A stretch of DNA of 64,000 nucleotides from Nitratireductor basaltis (GTDB lineage Bacteria > Pseudomonadota > Alphaproteobacteria > Rhizobiales > Rhizobiaceae), in the NCBI RefSeq assembly GCF_000733725.1, contig NZ_JMQM01000001.1:434001-498000 (forward strand), in the 5' to 3' direction. This document shows positions 16,779 to 24,161 of this stretch, piece by piece (within the stretch, counting starts at the first letter, position 1; each line of letters starts with the position of its first letter). Under the pieces are notes generated by a model. That model searched no databases and had not been told where the DNA came from. It worked only from the letters and a program-made list of their open reading frames with translations. The position numbers and the translations under genes were made by a program.

Positions 16779-17099
16779 TCAAGGCACCGTGAAAAACGGT
16801 GCCGGGATCAGGATCTTGTTTTCGATATTGTCCACGAGAGGACGCATCTGAACCGCGTAGGCCTGCCATTCCGGTGAGGCCTGTAGCGCCTTTCGGCGTT
16901 CCCATCGGTCGTCCATGCTGGAGTATCCCCACATATGAACAATCTGGTTCAGCGGGCCGATATCGGTGAAATAGTATCCGACCATCTTGCCCAATATGCG
17001 CTTTTGAACTTCCATTCCTTCCTCTTCATAGAGCTTCAGGAATTTCTGCACGTTCCCGTTCTTGAGCGTGTAGGTGCGCTGGTCCACGAATTTCGTCAT
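16779..17099 (-). CDS. NIPSNAP-family protein
   Basis: 106 residues. The sequence VDQRTYTLKNGNVQKFLKLYEEEGMEVQ, HMWGYSSMDDRWERRKALQASPEW and a C-terminal NKILIPAPF fit the ferredoxin-like NIPSNAP fold. Bacterial members often sit in catabolic operons, but their biochemical role is not established. The ATG at 17099 is preferred; a TTG at 17123 overlapping the upstream stop would add eight residues. It is encoded between the hydratase beta subunit and the ThDP enzyme on the same strand. Confidence 0.82.
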   Translation of the reverse strand: MTKFVDQRTYTLKNGNVQKFLKLYEEEGMEVQKRILGKMVGYYFTDIGPLNQIVHMWGYSSMDDRWERRKALQASPEWQAYAVQMRPLVDNIENKILIPAPFFTVP

Positions 17100-17119
17100 G
17101 AAGTTTTCCACTCGCCCGC

Positions 17120-17785
17120 TCAAATCAGCTCATCGCTGCGGTCGTCGGTCTCGCCAAAGCGCTTGAGAACAGAAGGTTTCAGCCCCTCGTAGAGACGGCC
17201 GATATTTTCCGACGTGCGGGCGTTTTCGCGTTCGAACAGGCAGTGGCCTTCGAGATCGGAGGCGACGATGAAAGGCCCCATGCGATTGCATTTTAGCACC
17301 CACATCGCCTGCGCCAGCCCAAGCTCCTCGTGCCAGTGAACGGCTTCCACATTTTCGACCCCACGGCCCAGCAAGGCGCCGGTGCCGTAGCCGACGGTGG
17401 TCAGATAGACCGCACCATTGGGCACGAAATATTCCCTGTAGTCGCGCGAGGTCATTCCGCCCTTGCCGATGATCAGCTTGGCGCCTGTCTTGGCCATCCA
17501 TTCGGGCAGCCATTTCGCAAAGCGAAAGCTCGCCGTGGCGGTCACCGCACCCATATTGTAGGTGCCATCGGAGCGAATGCTGGCGGCGGGCGAGCAATGG
17601 AAATTCGCCGCGCTGTGGGCAGGCAGTTCCATCGGAATATTCGCCTTCTGCTCCAGCGCGCGCATATAGACGCCTTCGCGGGCTGTGTACATCAACCCGT
17701 CAAGATAAACGACGTCGCCCAGCTTCAATGACGCGATGTCTTCAGCCGAAGGTGTGGTCGAAAGGCGGATTTCGCGCGGTTTCAT
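17120..17785 (-). CDS. Class I fumarase / L-tartrate dehydratase-like beta subunit
   Basis: 221 residues. The beta (C-terminal) domain of two-subunit class I hydro-lyases is recognisable from LKLGDVVYLDGLMYTAREGVY, the SIRSDGTYNMGAVTATAS region, KTGAKLIIGKGGM and NGAVYLTTVGYGTGALLGRGV. With the alpha subunit it would form an [4Fe-4S] enzyme adding or removing water on fumarate, mesaconate, tartrate or a related diacid. The start overlaps the end of the alpha gene by ATGA, implying coupled translation and a 1:1 complex. Confidence 0.9.
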   Translation of the reverse strand: MKPREIRLSTTPSAEDIASLKLGDVVYLDGLMYTAREGVYMRALEQKANIPMELPAHSAANFHCSPAASIRSDGTYNMGAVTATASFRFAKWLPEWMAKTGAKLIIGKGGMTSRDYREYFVPNGAVYLTTVGYGTGALLGRGVENVEAVHWHEELGLAQAMWVLKCNRMGPFIVASDLEGHCLFERENARTSENIGRLYEGLKPSVLKRFGETDDRSDELI

Positions 17786-18738
17786 TCGGCGGCCTCCATC
17801 ATTGGCTCCCATTCGACCGTCTCGCGCCGCTGGTAGGGTGTGAACCAGTCGGGGTCAGTTCGATATTCAACACGACCATCCGCGTGTATGCGGGCTACCG
17901 CGCGCCTGGAGGACAGGCAGAACGCGTGCACACTCATCTGCATGCCGCCGGTGTGGCAGTAGCCGACCTCGATATGCGTATCGATCACCATGTTCTTGCC
18001 GACGAATCCCATTGCACCCATGCCGATGGAATTGCCCAGTTCCTTGAACTCCTCCTCAAGGGCGGCGATGCGCGGATCGGAATTGCGGCTTCCGACAACA
18101 CGCAGACAGGCGGCACGCTTGCCCAGCACCATGCAGGTGTCCTTGCAGCCGCCAAGGCCAATCCCGATGATGGCTGGCTGACAGGCGAGGCCACGTTTGC
18201 CGAAGGCGACCAGGCAATCGAGATAGAAGCGCTTGATACCCTCGATTCCGTCCGAGGGGAAAAGCATGCGGTAGTCGGTGCCGAAGAGACCGCCCTTGTG
18301 AACGGTGATCAGGTCGATCCATTCCCCACCCGGCTCATAGCCATATTCGATTTCGGGGGCGCCAATTCCCACATTGTTGTTGTGGTCGGTTCGCCATAGC
18401 GGGTGAACTCGGTTCGGCCGCAGCGGCACACCATTGGTGCTGTTGGCGGTAGCGCGGCGAAGGGCTGCCTCCAGCGCGACGGGGCCTCCTTCGACCTGGG
18501 TCTCGTTTCCCATTTTCACATACCAGCGCGGCGTTCCGGTATCGCCACACATGGCTCTACGGTCCTCCTTCGCCGCTTCGTAGTTCTCCAGCATCGCCTG
18601 AAGAACGAAAGCGGACAGGTCGCCATCTTCCGTGCTGGCTGCTCCCTTGAGGCCCTCGAGATAATCTTCGGGGATCTCGATGGCAGCCTTGTCCATTAGG
18701 GTTTCAGCCGTGGACTGGATGAGGTCGATCGGTATCAT
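17782..18738 (-). CDS. Class I fumarase / L-tartrate dehydratase-like alpha subunit, [4Fe-4S]
   Basis: 318 residues, the size of the alpha subunit in two-subunit class I fumarases and TtdA. The three cluster-ligand Cys are visible: one in RAMCGDTGTPRWYV (near residue 64) and two in GIGLGGCKDTCMVLGKRA (near residues 203 and 207). Also present are NVGIGAPEIEYGYEP and the GSRNSDPRIAALEEE end of the domain. Substrate choice among fumarate, mesaconate, L-tartrate and others cannot be told from motifs. Its start codon overlaps the stop of the flavoprotein gene, linking it to the dehydrogenase complex. Confidence 0.9.
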   Translation of the reverse strand: MIPIDLIQSTAETLMDKAAIEIPEDYLEGLKGAASTEDGDLSAFVLQAMLENYEAAKEDRRAMCGDTGTPRWYVKMGNETQVEGGPVALEAALRRATANSTNGVPLRPNRVHPLWRTDHNNNVGIGAPEIEYGYEPGGEWIDLITVHKGGLFGTDYRMLFPSDGIEGIKRFYLDCLVAFGKRGLACQPAIIGIGLGGCKDTCMVLGKRAACLRVVGSRNSDPRIAALEEEFKELGNSIGMGAMGFVGKNMVIDTHIEVGYCHTGGMQMSVHAFCLSSRRAVARIHADGRVEYRTDPDWFTPYQRRETVEWEPMMEAAE

Positions 18739-20498
18739 GCTGAGGCCACCAATGTTTCAGGTTCATCTTCGGACAGGACAGTCTGGCCGGGCTTGACGAT
18801 GGTGAAACGGACTTGCTCGCGCTGCACCTCGACATCTCCGCCTTTCATGGCCGCGACCGTGAAATAGGATTCGTCGAGATTGCCTTCGTCCGGGAAGTCT
18901 TCGCGATAATGCGCGCCCCGGGAATTTTCTCGGGACAGTGCCGCCTTGGTGATCACTTCCGATATCTCAGTCAGCGATGCCACGTTCAGCCAGTCGTGCC
19001 AGGTGAGATTGAAAGCGAGGTTGGAGGAGTCGACGCCAGTCTCCGCGAGTTCTTCGCGGATTGTTTCCAGTCGACCGAGCCCGCGCTTCATGCCGGTCGC
19101 GGTACGAATGACGCCAACATCCTCCCACATCATTTCCTGAAGCTGGTTGCGGATATCCTGAACCTTGCCGGGCTTCTTGGCGAAGGGACGTTGTGCGCGT
19201 TCTATCTCGGCGGCCAGTATGTCTTCATCCGGTTCGCGCAAGGCGGCCATGCGACGAATATCGGAACCCATTGTTTCGCCTGCGACACCGCCGAAGACGG
19301 TCGAATTGGCAACGCCGTTGCCGCCGAGGCGGTTAGATCCGTGGGCGCCGCCCGCGTCTTCGCCTGCAACATAGAGGCCTTCGATCATGGTCCGCGTATC
19401 GGGATCAACGATTACGCCGCCCATGAAATAGTGAGCGGTCGGTACAACCTCGACGAGCCCGCCGGCAAGATCGAAGCCGCAATCAGCGCAGCGCTTGACC
19501 ATCCCCGAAAACTTCCGGCGCACCAGATCGGGACCCAGATGCTTCATCGAAATATACATGCCCACCTGGGCGGGGTCGTTGTTCTTGCGCATTTCGGCAT
19601 AGATACCGCGGCTGACAACGTCGCGCGTGGCACGCTCACCGCGCTGGTCATAGTCGAACATGAACCGTTTGCCATGTGCGTTCAGGAGCTGACCGCCTGC
19701 TCCGCGCAGGCCTTCTTCCAGAACGGTGCCGGTCATGCGCGTATGTTCACCTGCGAGCAGGCCGGTGGGGTGAAACTGCACCATCTCCATGTCGCGTAGC
19801 GGCAGGCCGAGGCGAAGCGCCATGGCCAGACCATCCATGGTCTTGTCGCCAGATGGCGTATGATACTTATACATCGTGGGACCGCCGCCGGTGCCCATCA
19901 TGACGGTCTTGGCGCGAACGAAGCGGAACGTGCCGGTGCGCATGTCGATGAAGAGAACGCCGGATATTGCACTCCCATCACGGCTTGGAACCAAGCCGAT
20001 GGCGCGATGTTCCTCCAGCCTTTCGATCGGTCGGGAGAGCACCTGTTCCATGAGCCGGTTGATGATTTCGATGCCGGTCAAATCCCCCTTGTGGACCGTG
20101 CGATCCGCGGTCTGACCGGCGAAAGCCTTGTGATGCAGGCTGCCATCGGGCTCGCGGTCGAAGAAGCAACCGATCTCGTTCTCCAGCTCGCGCACGCGCT
20201 CGACCGCGAGTTGGCACAGTTTCCAGGCCATGTCCTGATCCGGCAGCCACTTGCCGCCGATGATGGTGTCCATGAAATGGCGCTCGACGCTGTCACCATG
20301 GCCGAGAGCGACGTTGTATCCGCCCTGGACCATGCGCGTGCAGCCGCATTTGCCGAGTAGTCCCTTCACTGCGATGGAGATCCTGGTGCCTTCGGGAGCG
20401 GACTGTTGGGCGTGTAGTGCGGCGAACAGACCAGCACCGCCCGAGCCCAGGATGAGGATGTCCGTATCGTGTCTTTCGATATCCACTTTCAGGGGCAT
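18735..20498 (-). CDS. Succinate dehydrogenase / fumarate reductase-like flavoprotein subunit
   Basis: 587 residues. FAD-binding GSGGAGLFAALHAQQ lies near residue 18. Catalytic features present are FHPTG, TGTVLEEGLRGAGGQLLN, the Arg in GERATRDVVSRGI, and PTAHYFMGGV with its active-site His; GEDAGGAHGSNRLGGNGVA closes the FAD site. The place where SdhA/FrdA proteins carry the His that covalently binds FAD (SHTVxAxGG) reads GCTRMVQGG here, so that His appears replaced by Cys53. Non-covalent FAD or an altered redox potential would follow. The ATG at 20498 gives the normal N-terminus; a 65-residue upstream extension was rejected. The gene lies between the anchor genes and the class I hydratase, coupled to the latter by ATGA. 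Confidence 0.9.
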   Translation of the reverse strand: MPLKVDIERHDTDILILGSGGAGLFAALHAQQSAPEGTRISIAVKGLLGKCGCTRMVQGGYNVALGHGDSVERHFMDTIIGGKWLPDQDMAWKLCQLAVERVRELENEIGCFFDREPDGSLHHKAFAGQTADRTVHKGDLTGIEIINRLMEQVLSRPIERLEEHRAIGLVPSRDGSAISGVLFIDMRTGTFRFVRAKTVMMGTGGGPTMYKYHTPSGDKTMDGLAMALRLGLPLRDMEMVQFHPTGLLAGEHTRMTGTVLEEGLRGAGGQLLNAHGKRFMFDYDQRGERATRDVVSRGIYAEMRKNNDPAQVGMYISMKHLGPDLVRRKFSGMVKRCADCGFDLAGGLVEVVPTAHYFMGGVIVDPDTRTMIEGLYVAGEDAGGAHGSNRLGGNGVANSTVFGGVAGETMGSDIRRMAALREPDEDILAAEIERAQRPFAKKPGKVQDIRNQLQEMMWEDVGVIRTATGMKRGLGRLETIREELAETGVDSSNLAFNLTWHDWLNVASLTEISEVITKAALSRENSRGAHYREDFPDEGNLDESYFTVAAMKGGDVEVQREQVRFTIVKPGQTVLSEDEPETLVASA

Positions 20499-20500
20499 GG

Positions 20501-20839
20501 TTACACCGCGTTCAGAAAAAATGCGCCGGAGACGAGGAAGGCACCAGCAATGCTGGCTGCCGCCAATGTCTTGTGGCGGCTTGGCCAGGGGAGGAATTCG
20601 AGGGCCAGCAGCCGCAATCCACCGAAGAAGTGCACGGCCAGCAGAAATACCAGCCCGAACTCCGCAAATTTCACCAGCGGATGATCCGTCCATAGGGCAA
20701 ACTGGTCAAAACTTTCGGGGTTTGTCAGAACGAGGGACAACATCCAGAAATGCACAGGCAGGAAGAATGCCAACCCGATGCCAGAAAGCCGGTGCAACAA
20801 GAACGCGAACCAGAGCGGATGATTGCGATATCTGCTCAT
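20501..20839 (-). CDS. Succinate dehydrogenase-like membrane anchor subunit (cytochrome b, first type)
   Basis: 112 residues with three membrane helices. The motif LLHRLSGIGLAFFLPVHFW near residue 17 is like the SdhC region next to quinone and heme, and a later VHFFGGLRLL supplies another His. It should anchor the catalytic subunits and pass electrons to or from quinone. It begins at ATG 20839, overlapping the stop of the companion anchor gene (20836). Confidence 0.83.
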   Translation of the reverse strand: MSRYRNHPLWFAFLLHRLSGIGLAFFLPVHFWMLSLVLTNPESFDQFALWTDHPLVKFAEFGLVFLLAVHFFGGLRLLALEFLPWPSRHKTLAAASIAGAFLVSGAFFLNAV

Positions 20840-21171
20840 GGCGCCACCGTGACGGCTATGACCGCGGATGCACCCAGCAGGAGAAACAGGAAGAAGGCGG
20901 CTGTACCGACCAGACACAAAGCAAGGCCGCGCAGGCCAGTTATCTCGCTCAGGACAACCCGCACACCGATAGCGGCATGCACTGACACTGCGGCGACAAA
21001 CATGCCGTAAAACACGAACCAGAACAGCGAACCTTGGGTGCGTCCAAGGATTTCCGCTGCACTCAGGCCACCCTGTATCGCATAGATCATCACCGCGATG
21101 TGGGTGATGACGAATGGCACCATGATCATGGCGCTGATGCGCTGCGCTAGATAGAGGCGAAGATCAAGCAT
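20836..21171 (-). CDS. Succinate dehydrogenase-like membrane anchor subunit (second type)
   Basis: 111 residues, three membrane helices. AQRISAMIMVPFVITHIAVM contains a Ser-rich first helix and a His suited to heme b ligation; VHAAIGVRVVL supplies a second. It pairs with the next gene to form the membrane part of the complex. The ATG at 21171 overlaps the end of the iron-sulfur subunit gene (stop at 21164) by eight bases. A start seven residues upstream is possible but lies deeper in that gene. Confidence 0.82.
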   Translation of the reverse strand: MLDLRLYLAQRISAMIMVPFVITHIAVMIYAIQGGLSAAEILGRTQGSLFWFVFYGMFVAAVSVHAAIGVRVVLSEITGLRGLALCLVGTAAFFLFLLLGASAVIAVTVAP

Positions 21172-21901
21172 CGCGAGCCCTCTTGAACGCATTTCGCGCG
21201 GTAAGGCGCTTCAGATTTGCAATCGCGCCCATCGGGTCGAGGCCATTGGGACAGTGGAATGTGCAGCTGCCCATGGAATGACAGTTGTGGCAGCCACCAC
21301 CTTGGGAGACAGCTTCTAGAACGCCTTCGCGATTGGCGTGCTTTTCATCGTTCACGATCGTCCAGGCGCGCTGCAACGCAGCCGGACCGAGATAGTCGGG
21401 ATTGGCACTGACCGTGTCACAAGCAGAGTAGCAGACCGAGCAGTTGATGCATTCAATGCCGGCATTTGCGGCGCTGCGCTCTTTGCCATCCGGCTTGACC
21501 TGGGCGATAGGCTCGTGCCTTGAGGCGCTGGGCTGATGTCGACCGCCCGCCTTCACCCATTTGTCGAAGAACGGCGCCATGTCGGCAGCAAGGTCCTTGA
21601 TGACCGGCAGATTGCGCAAAGGTGCGATCGTGACCTTGCGGGTCTTGCCGAGTACCTTCTTGACATGCGTGCGGCAGGTCCAACGCGGAGCACCATTGAC
21701 CATCATCGCGCAAGACCCGCACATGCCGACGCGGCATGCGAAACGGTAGGTCAGCGTCGGATCGGCATTTTGCTGGATCCAGGACACCACGTCGAGCACC
21801 GTCTGGCTTTCATATTGAGGCACCTGGAAGGTCTGGTAATTGCCTCCATCCGCATCGCCCCGCCAGACTGATATCTCGAGATATTCCTGCTTCTCGGACA
21901 C
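21164..21901 (-). CDS. Succinate dehydrogenase / fumarate reductase-like iron-sulfur subunit
   Basis: 245 residues. The N-terminal [2Fe-2S] domain has FACRVGMCGSCAMMVNG followed by a fourth Cys in RWTCRT. The C-terminal part has ECINCSVCYSAC and GGGCHNCHSMGSCTFHCP for the [4Fe-4S] and [3Fe-4S] centres. It passes electrons between the flavoprotein and the quinone-reactive anchors. It is the first gene of the minus-strand run: iron-sulfur, two anchors, flavoprotein, hydratase alpha and beta, NIPSNAP, ThDP enzyme, enolase-superfamily enzyme. Housekeeping sdh order is normally C-D-A-B, so this is a separate, specialised locus. Confidence 0.9.
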   Translation of the reverse strand: MSEKQEYLEISVWRGDADGGNYQTFQVPQYESQTVLDVVSWIQQNADPTLTYRFACRVGMCGSCAMMVNGAPRWTCRTHVKKVLGKTRKVTIAPLRNLPVIKDLAADMAPFFDKWVKAGGRHQPSASRHEPIAQVKPDGKERSAANAGIECINCSVCYSACDTVSANPDYLGPAALQRAWTIVNDEKHANREGVLEAVSQGGGCHNCHSMGSCTFHCPNGLDPMGAIANLKRLTARNAFKRARDA

Positions 21902-21974
21902 GAGATCTCCAACCCCTGATCTTTCTCCTGCTCTTGGTATAAATGATAGTTTGCTTTACAAAAAAGCGGATTAT

Positions 21975-21992
21975 TCTAACGGTTTATTGTAG
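21975..21992. promoter_or_regulatory. Candidate LysR half-site upstream of the SDH-like operon
   Basis: TTCTAACGGTTTATTGTAG (19 bases with the preceding T) shares the word TTCTAACG with the minus-strand reading of the dyad at 25253-25269, and TAG at the same spacing. It lies about 75-90 bases before the iron-sulfur subunit start, a usual position for activator binding. Confidence 0.35.
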
Positions 21993-22027
21993 CTAGACTT
22001 ACATATCCCGAGGGGGATAAATACGAG

Positions 22028-22056
22028 AAAAAGGCGGCTACGCATTCGTAGCCGCC
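22028..22056 (-). terminator. Intrinsic terminator after tctA
   Basis: A perfect ten-base stem, GGCGGCTACG (22033-22042) with CGTAGCCGCC (22047-22056), and a four-base loop. On the minus strand it is followed by TTTTT. It ends the tctCBA transcript and means the SDH-like operon downstream needs its own promoter in 21902-22027. Confidence 0.85.
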
Positions 22057-22095
22057 CTGTCAGTAAACCCTTGTCGCAGCTTTGGTTTTCGCCCC

Positions 22096-23619
22096 TCAGC
22101 TCTCGTTCTGCGTCGCGAGTTCGGGCTGTTTCAACGCCGGTTTTGGCTTGGACATTCCCGTTTTCAGGATCGCAAAGACGGTAATTGCTGTCAGCCCCCA
22201 GAAGAACCATGTTATCGGCCCGCGCATGAGGATGGTGGGATTGCCACCCGACATCAGCATCGCCTGCCGGAAATTGTCTTCCAGGAGGGGCCCAAGGATG
22301 AAGGCGATGAGGAAGGGTGGGGCTGGCACGTCGAGGCGCATCATCAGATAGCCGACCCAACCCATGACAAGCATGACACCAACATCAAACACATTGTTGT
22401 TGACGGCAAAGACACCGTAGATGCTGAGAATGAGCACTGTGGGTATCAGGATGCGGCGTGGAATGTCTGCGACATATTTGAAGCCGCGGATGGCCGCAGA
22501 ACCGATGAACAGCAAGAGCACGGAACTGACGATCAGACCGATGAAAAGGCCGTAGATCAGGTCGACATTAATGACGAACATCATCGGACCCGGTTGCAGT
22601 CCGTGGACCATGAAGGCGCCGATGATGATTGCGGTAATCACGTCGCCGGGCACGCCGAGTGCCAATAGCGGAATCAGGGTCGCGCCTGCCACGCCATTGT
22701 TCCCAGCCTCGGCCGCTGCAACGCCTTCGACCTCGCCCTTGCCGAAATTCTCCTTGTTCTTCGACTTGCGGCGCGCCTCCGAGTAGGAAAGGAAGGCGGC
22801 CGGGGCAGCGCCGATCCCGGGAATCGACCCCAGAAACACGCCGATGAAACTTCCGCGAATGATCGAGCGGAAAGACTTCTTGTAATCGGCGAAGGTGACC
22901 TTGTTCTTGCCCAGGCTGCGGGTCTTGCCTAGATGCCCGGTCGGATGCCAGGCCATGGCCAGCACTTCCGGTATGGCAAACAGACCGATCAGTACCGCAA
23001 TGAAGTTCAGGCCGCCCATCATGTTGGGATCACCGAAGGTGAAGCGGTTCGTCCCGTAGATCAGATCCAGCCCCACCGTTGCGAAAAGCAGACCGAGCAG
23101 AGCGGAAAGCGCACCGCGCAGCAGGCTGTTGCCCGAAACGCCGGCTATGATCGTCAGTGAGAAAAGGATCAGGGTGAAGAATTCCGGCGGACCAAAGTTC
23201 AGGGCGAATGAGGCGAGCCAACCTGCAAACAGGATTAGGGAAAGATTGGATACCAGATCGGCCGTACAGGACGCCCACAGCGCCATGCCGAGAGCACGTC
23301 CAGCCTCGCCCCGTTCTGCCATGGGATGACCGTCCATGACGGTGGCAGATGAGGCCGGCGTTCCCGGTGTCTTGATCAGGATGGCCGGAATGGAGCCGCC
23401 GAAAATCCCGCCCTTATAAACGCCCAGCAGAAGCAAAATGCCGGTCACCGGCTGCAAGGTGAAGGTGAAGGGGAGGGTCAGTGCCACCGCCATCGTGGCC
23501 GACATGCCGGGGATGGCCCCGGCTACAACACCAATGGCCACGCCCACTGCGAGCGCAAGGAACACCTCGAAATTGGAAACAAGTGAAAGGCCTGCAAGCA
23601 GGCTGTCGACAAAGCTCAT
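22096..23619 (-). CDS. tctA: Tripartite tricarboxylate transporter large permease, TctA family
   Basis: 507 residues, about 11-12 membrane helices. Signatures include GVAIGVVAGAIPGMSATMAV near residue 28, IFGGSIPAILIKTPGTPASS near residue 72, and a second inverted-repeat copy GVFLGSIPGIGAAPAAFLSY in the middle. This is the main transport channel for a di- or tricarboxylate, driven by an ion gradient. It overlaps the tctB gene (start 23619, tctB stop 23616). Being next to the SDH-like and fumarase-like operon, it probably imports that pathway's substrate. Confidence 0.93.
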   Translation of the reverse strand: MSFVDSLLAGLSLVSNFEVFLALAVGVAIGVVAGAIPGMSATMAVALTLPFTFTLQPVTGILLLLGVYKGGIFGGSIPAILIKTPGTPASSATVMDGHPMAERGEAGRALGMALWASCTADLVSNLSLILFAGWLASFALNFGPPEFFTLILFSLTIIAGVSGNSLLRGALSALLGLLFATVGLDLIYGTNRFTFGDPNMMGGLNFIAVLIGLFAIPEVLAMAWHPTGHLGKTRSLGKNKVTFADYKKSFRSIIRGSFIGVFLGSIPGIGAAPAAFLSYSEARRKSKNKENFGKGEVEGVAAAEAGNNGVAGATLIPLLALGVPGDVITAIIIGAFMVHGLQPGPMMFVINVDLIYGLFIGLIVSSVLLLFIGSAAIRGFKYVADIPRRILIPTVLILSIYGVFAVNNNVFDVGVMLVMGWVGYLMMRLDVPAPPFLIAFILGPLLEDNFRQAMLMSGGNPTILMRGPITWFFWGLTAITVFAILKTGMSKPKPALKQPELATQNES

Positions 23620-24107
23620 GGAAGCCTCACGAAGTCACCTTGCGGGATCGCGACGCCTGCGACATGCGCAAAGAATGCATAGAGAATAAGGGGAATGGTC
23701 ACGGCGCAGATCAGAGCCGCGACAGGATAGCGTGTCCTCAATATGAAGATCGAGGCGATGAAGATCAGCATGGATGTCCAGACCATCCCCAGTCGCGACA
23801 TCAGCAACATCGCCGCAATCATCACCACGGCCATTGCGGCAAGCCGCATATAGCCTTTTCTCCTATCAGTGATGGCATCACCGACCACTTCACCGCCAGT
23901 ACTTTGCGACAGTCCGTTTGCGAAAAGGCCGAGACCGGTGAGGCCCATGAGAGCACTCAGGGTGTATGGCCAGAAAGTGGGAGAAAGAACGAGGTGGGGT
24001 ACATTGCTGGGCTCGGAGACCCAGTTTGGAATCGCAGCCAAGATCAGAAAGAGGGAGAGTGCCATCGCGCCCAGCCCCAACCTCGTTTGAACCTGTTTAT
24101 TGTCCAT
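23616..24107 (-). CDS. tctB: Tripartite tricarboxylate transporter small permease, TctB family
   Basis: 163 residues with four hydrophobic segments, beginning after a short N-terminal helix and including PTFWPYTLSALMGLTGLGLF, a typical TctB stretch. TctB proteins are poorly conserved; the call rests on length, topology and position between tctC and tctA. The stop overlaps the tctA start. Confidence 0.85.
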   Translation of the reverse strand: MDNKQVQTRLGLGAMALSLFLILAAIPNWVSEPSNVPHLVLSPTFWPYTLSALMGLTGLGLFANGLSQSTGGEVVGDAITDRRKGYMRLAAMAVVMIAAMLLMSRLGMVWTSMLIFIASIFILRTRYPVAALICAVTIPLILYAFFAHVAGVAIPQGDFVRLP

Positions 24108-24127
24108 CTCGCTCCTCCCAAAGCGAA

Positions 24128-24152
24128 GCGCCGGGAGGATTTCCCGGCGCTG
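24128..24152 (-). promoter_or_regulatory. Intercistronic hairpin between tctC and tctB
   Basis: AGCGCCGGGA (24128-24137) pairs perfectly with TCCCGGCGCT (24143-24152), with a five-base loop. There is no strong T run. Like the hairpins at 8251 and 41885 it follows a binding-protein gene and probably sets receptor excess over permease. Confidence 0.55.
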
Positions 24153-24161
24153 TTCTGTAAA

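Noticed and set aside
16738-16932. Longer N-terminus for the ThDP enzyme
   Set aside because: The extra 65 residues are low in similarity and overlap the NIPSNAP gene; the family start fits ATG 16737.
20499-20693. Longer N-terminus for the SDH-like flavoprotein
   Set aside because: It would run through the anchor-subunit gene; the conserved start is at 20498.
18735-21901. Housekeeping succinate dehydrogenase operon
   Set aside because: The gene order differs from the usual C-D-A-B, the flavinylation His is missing and the locus is embedded in an accessory catabolic region.
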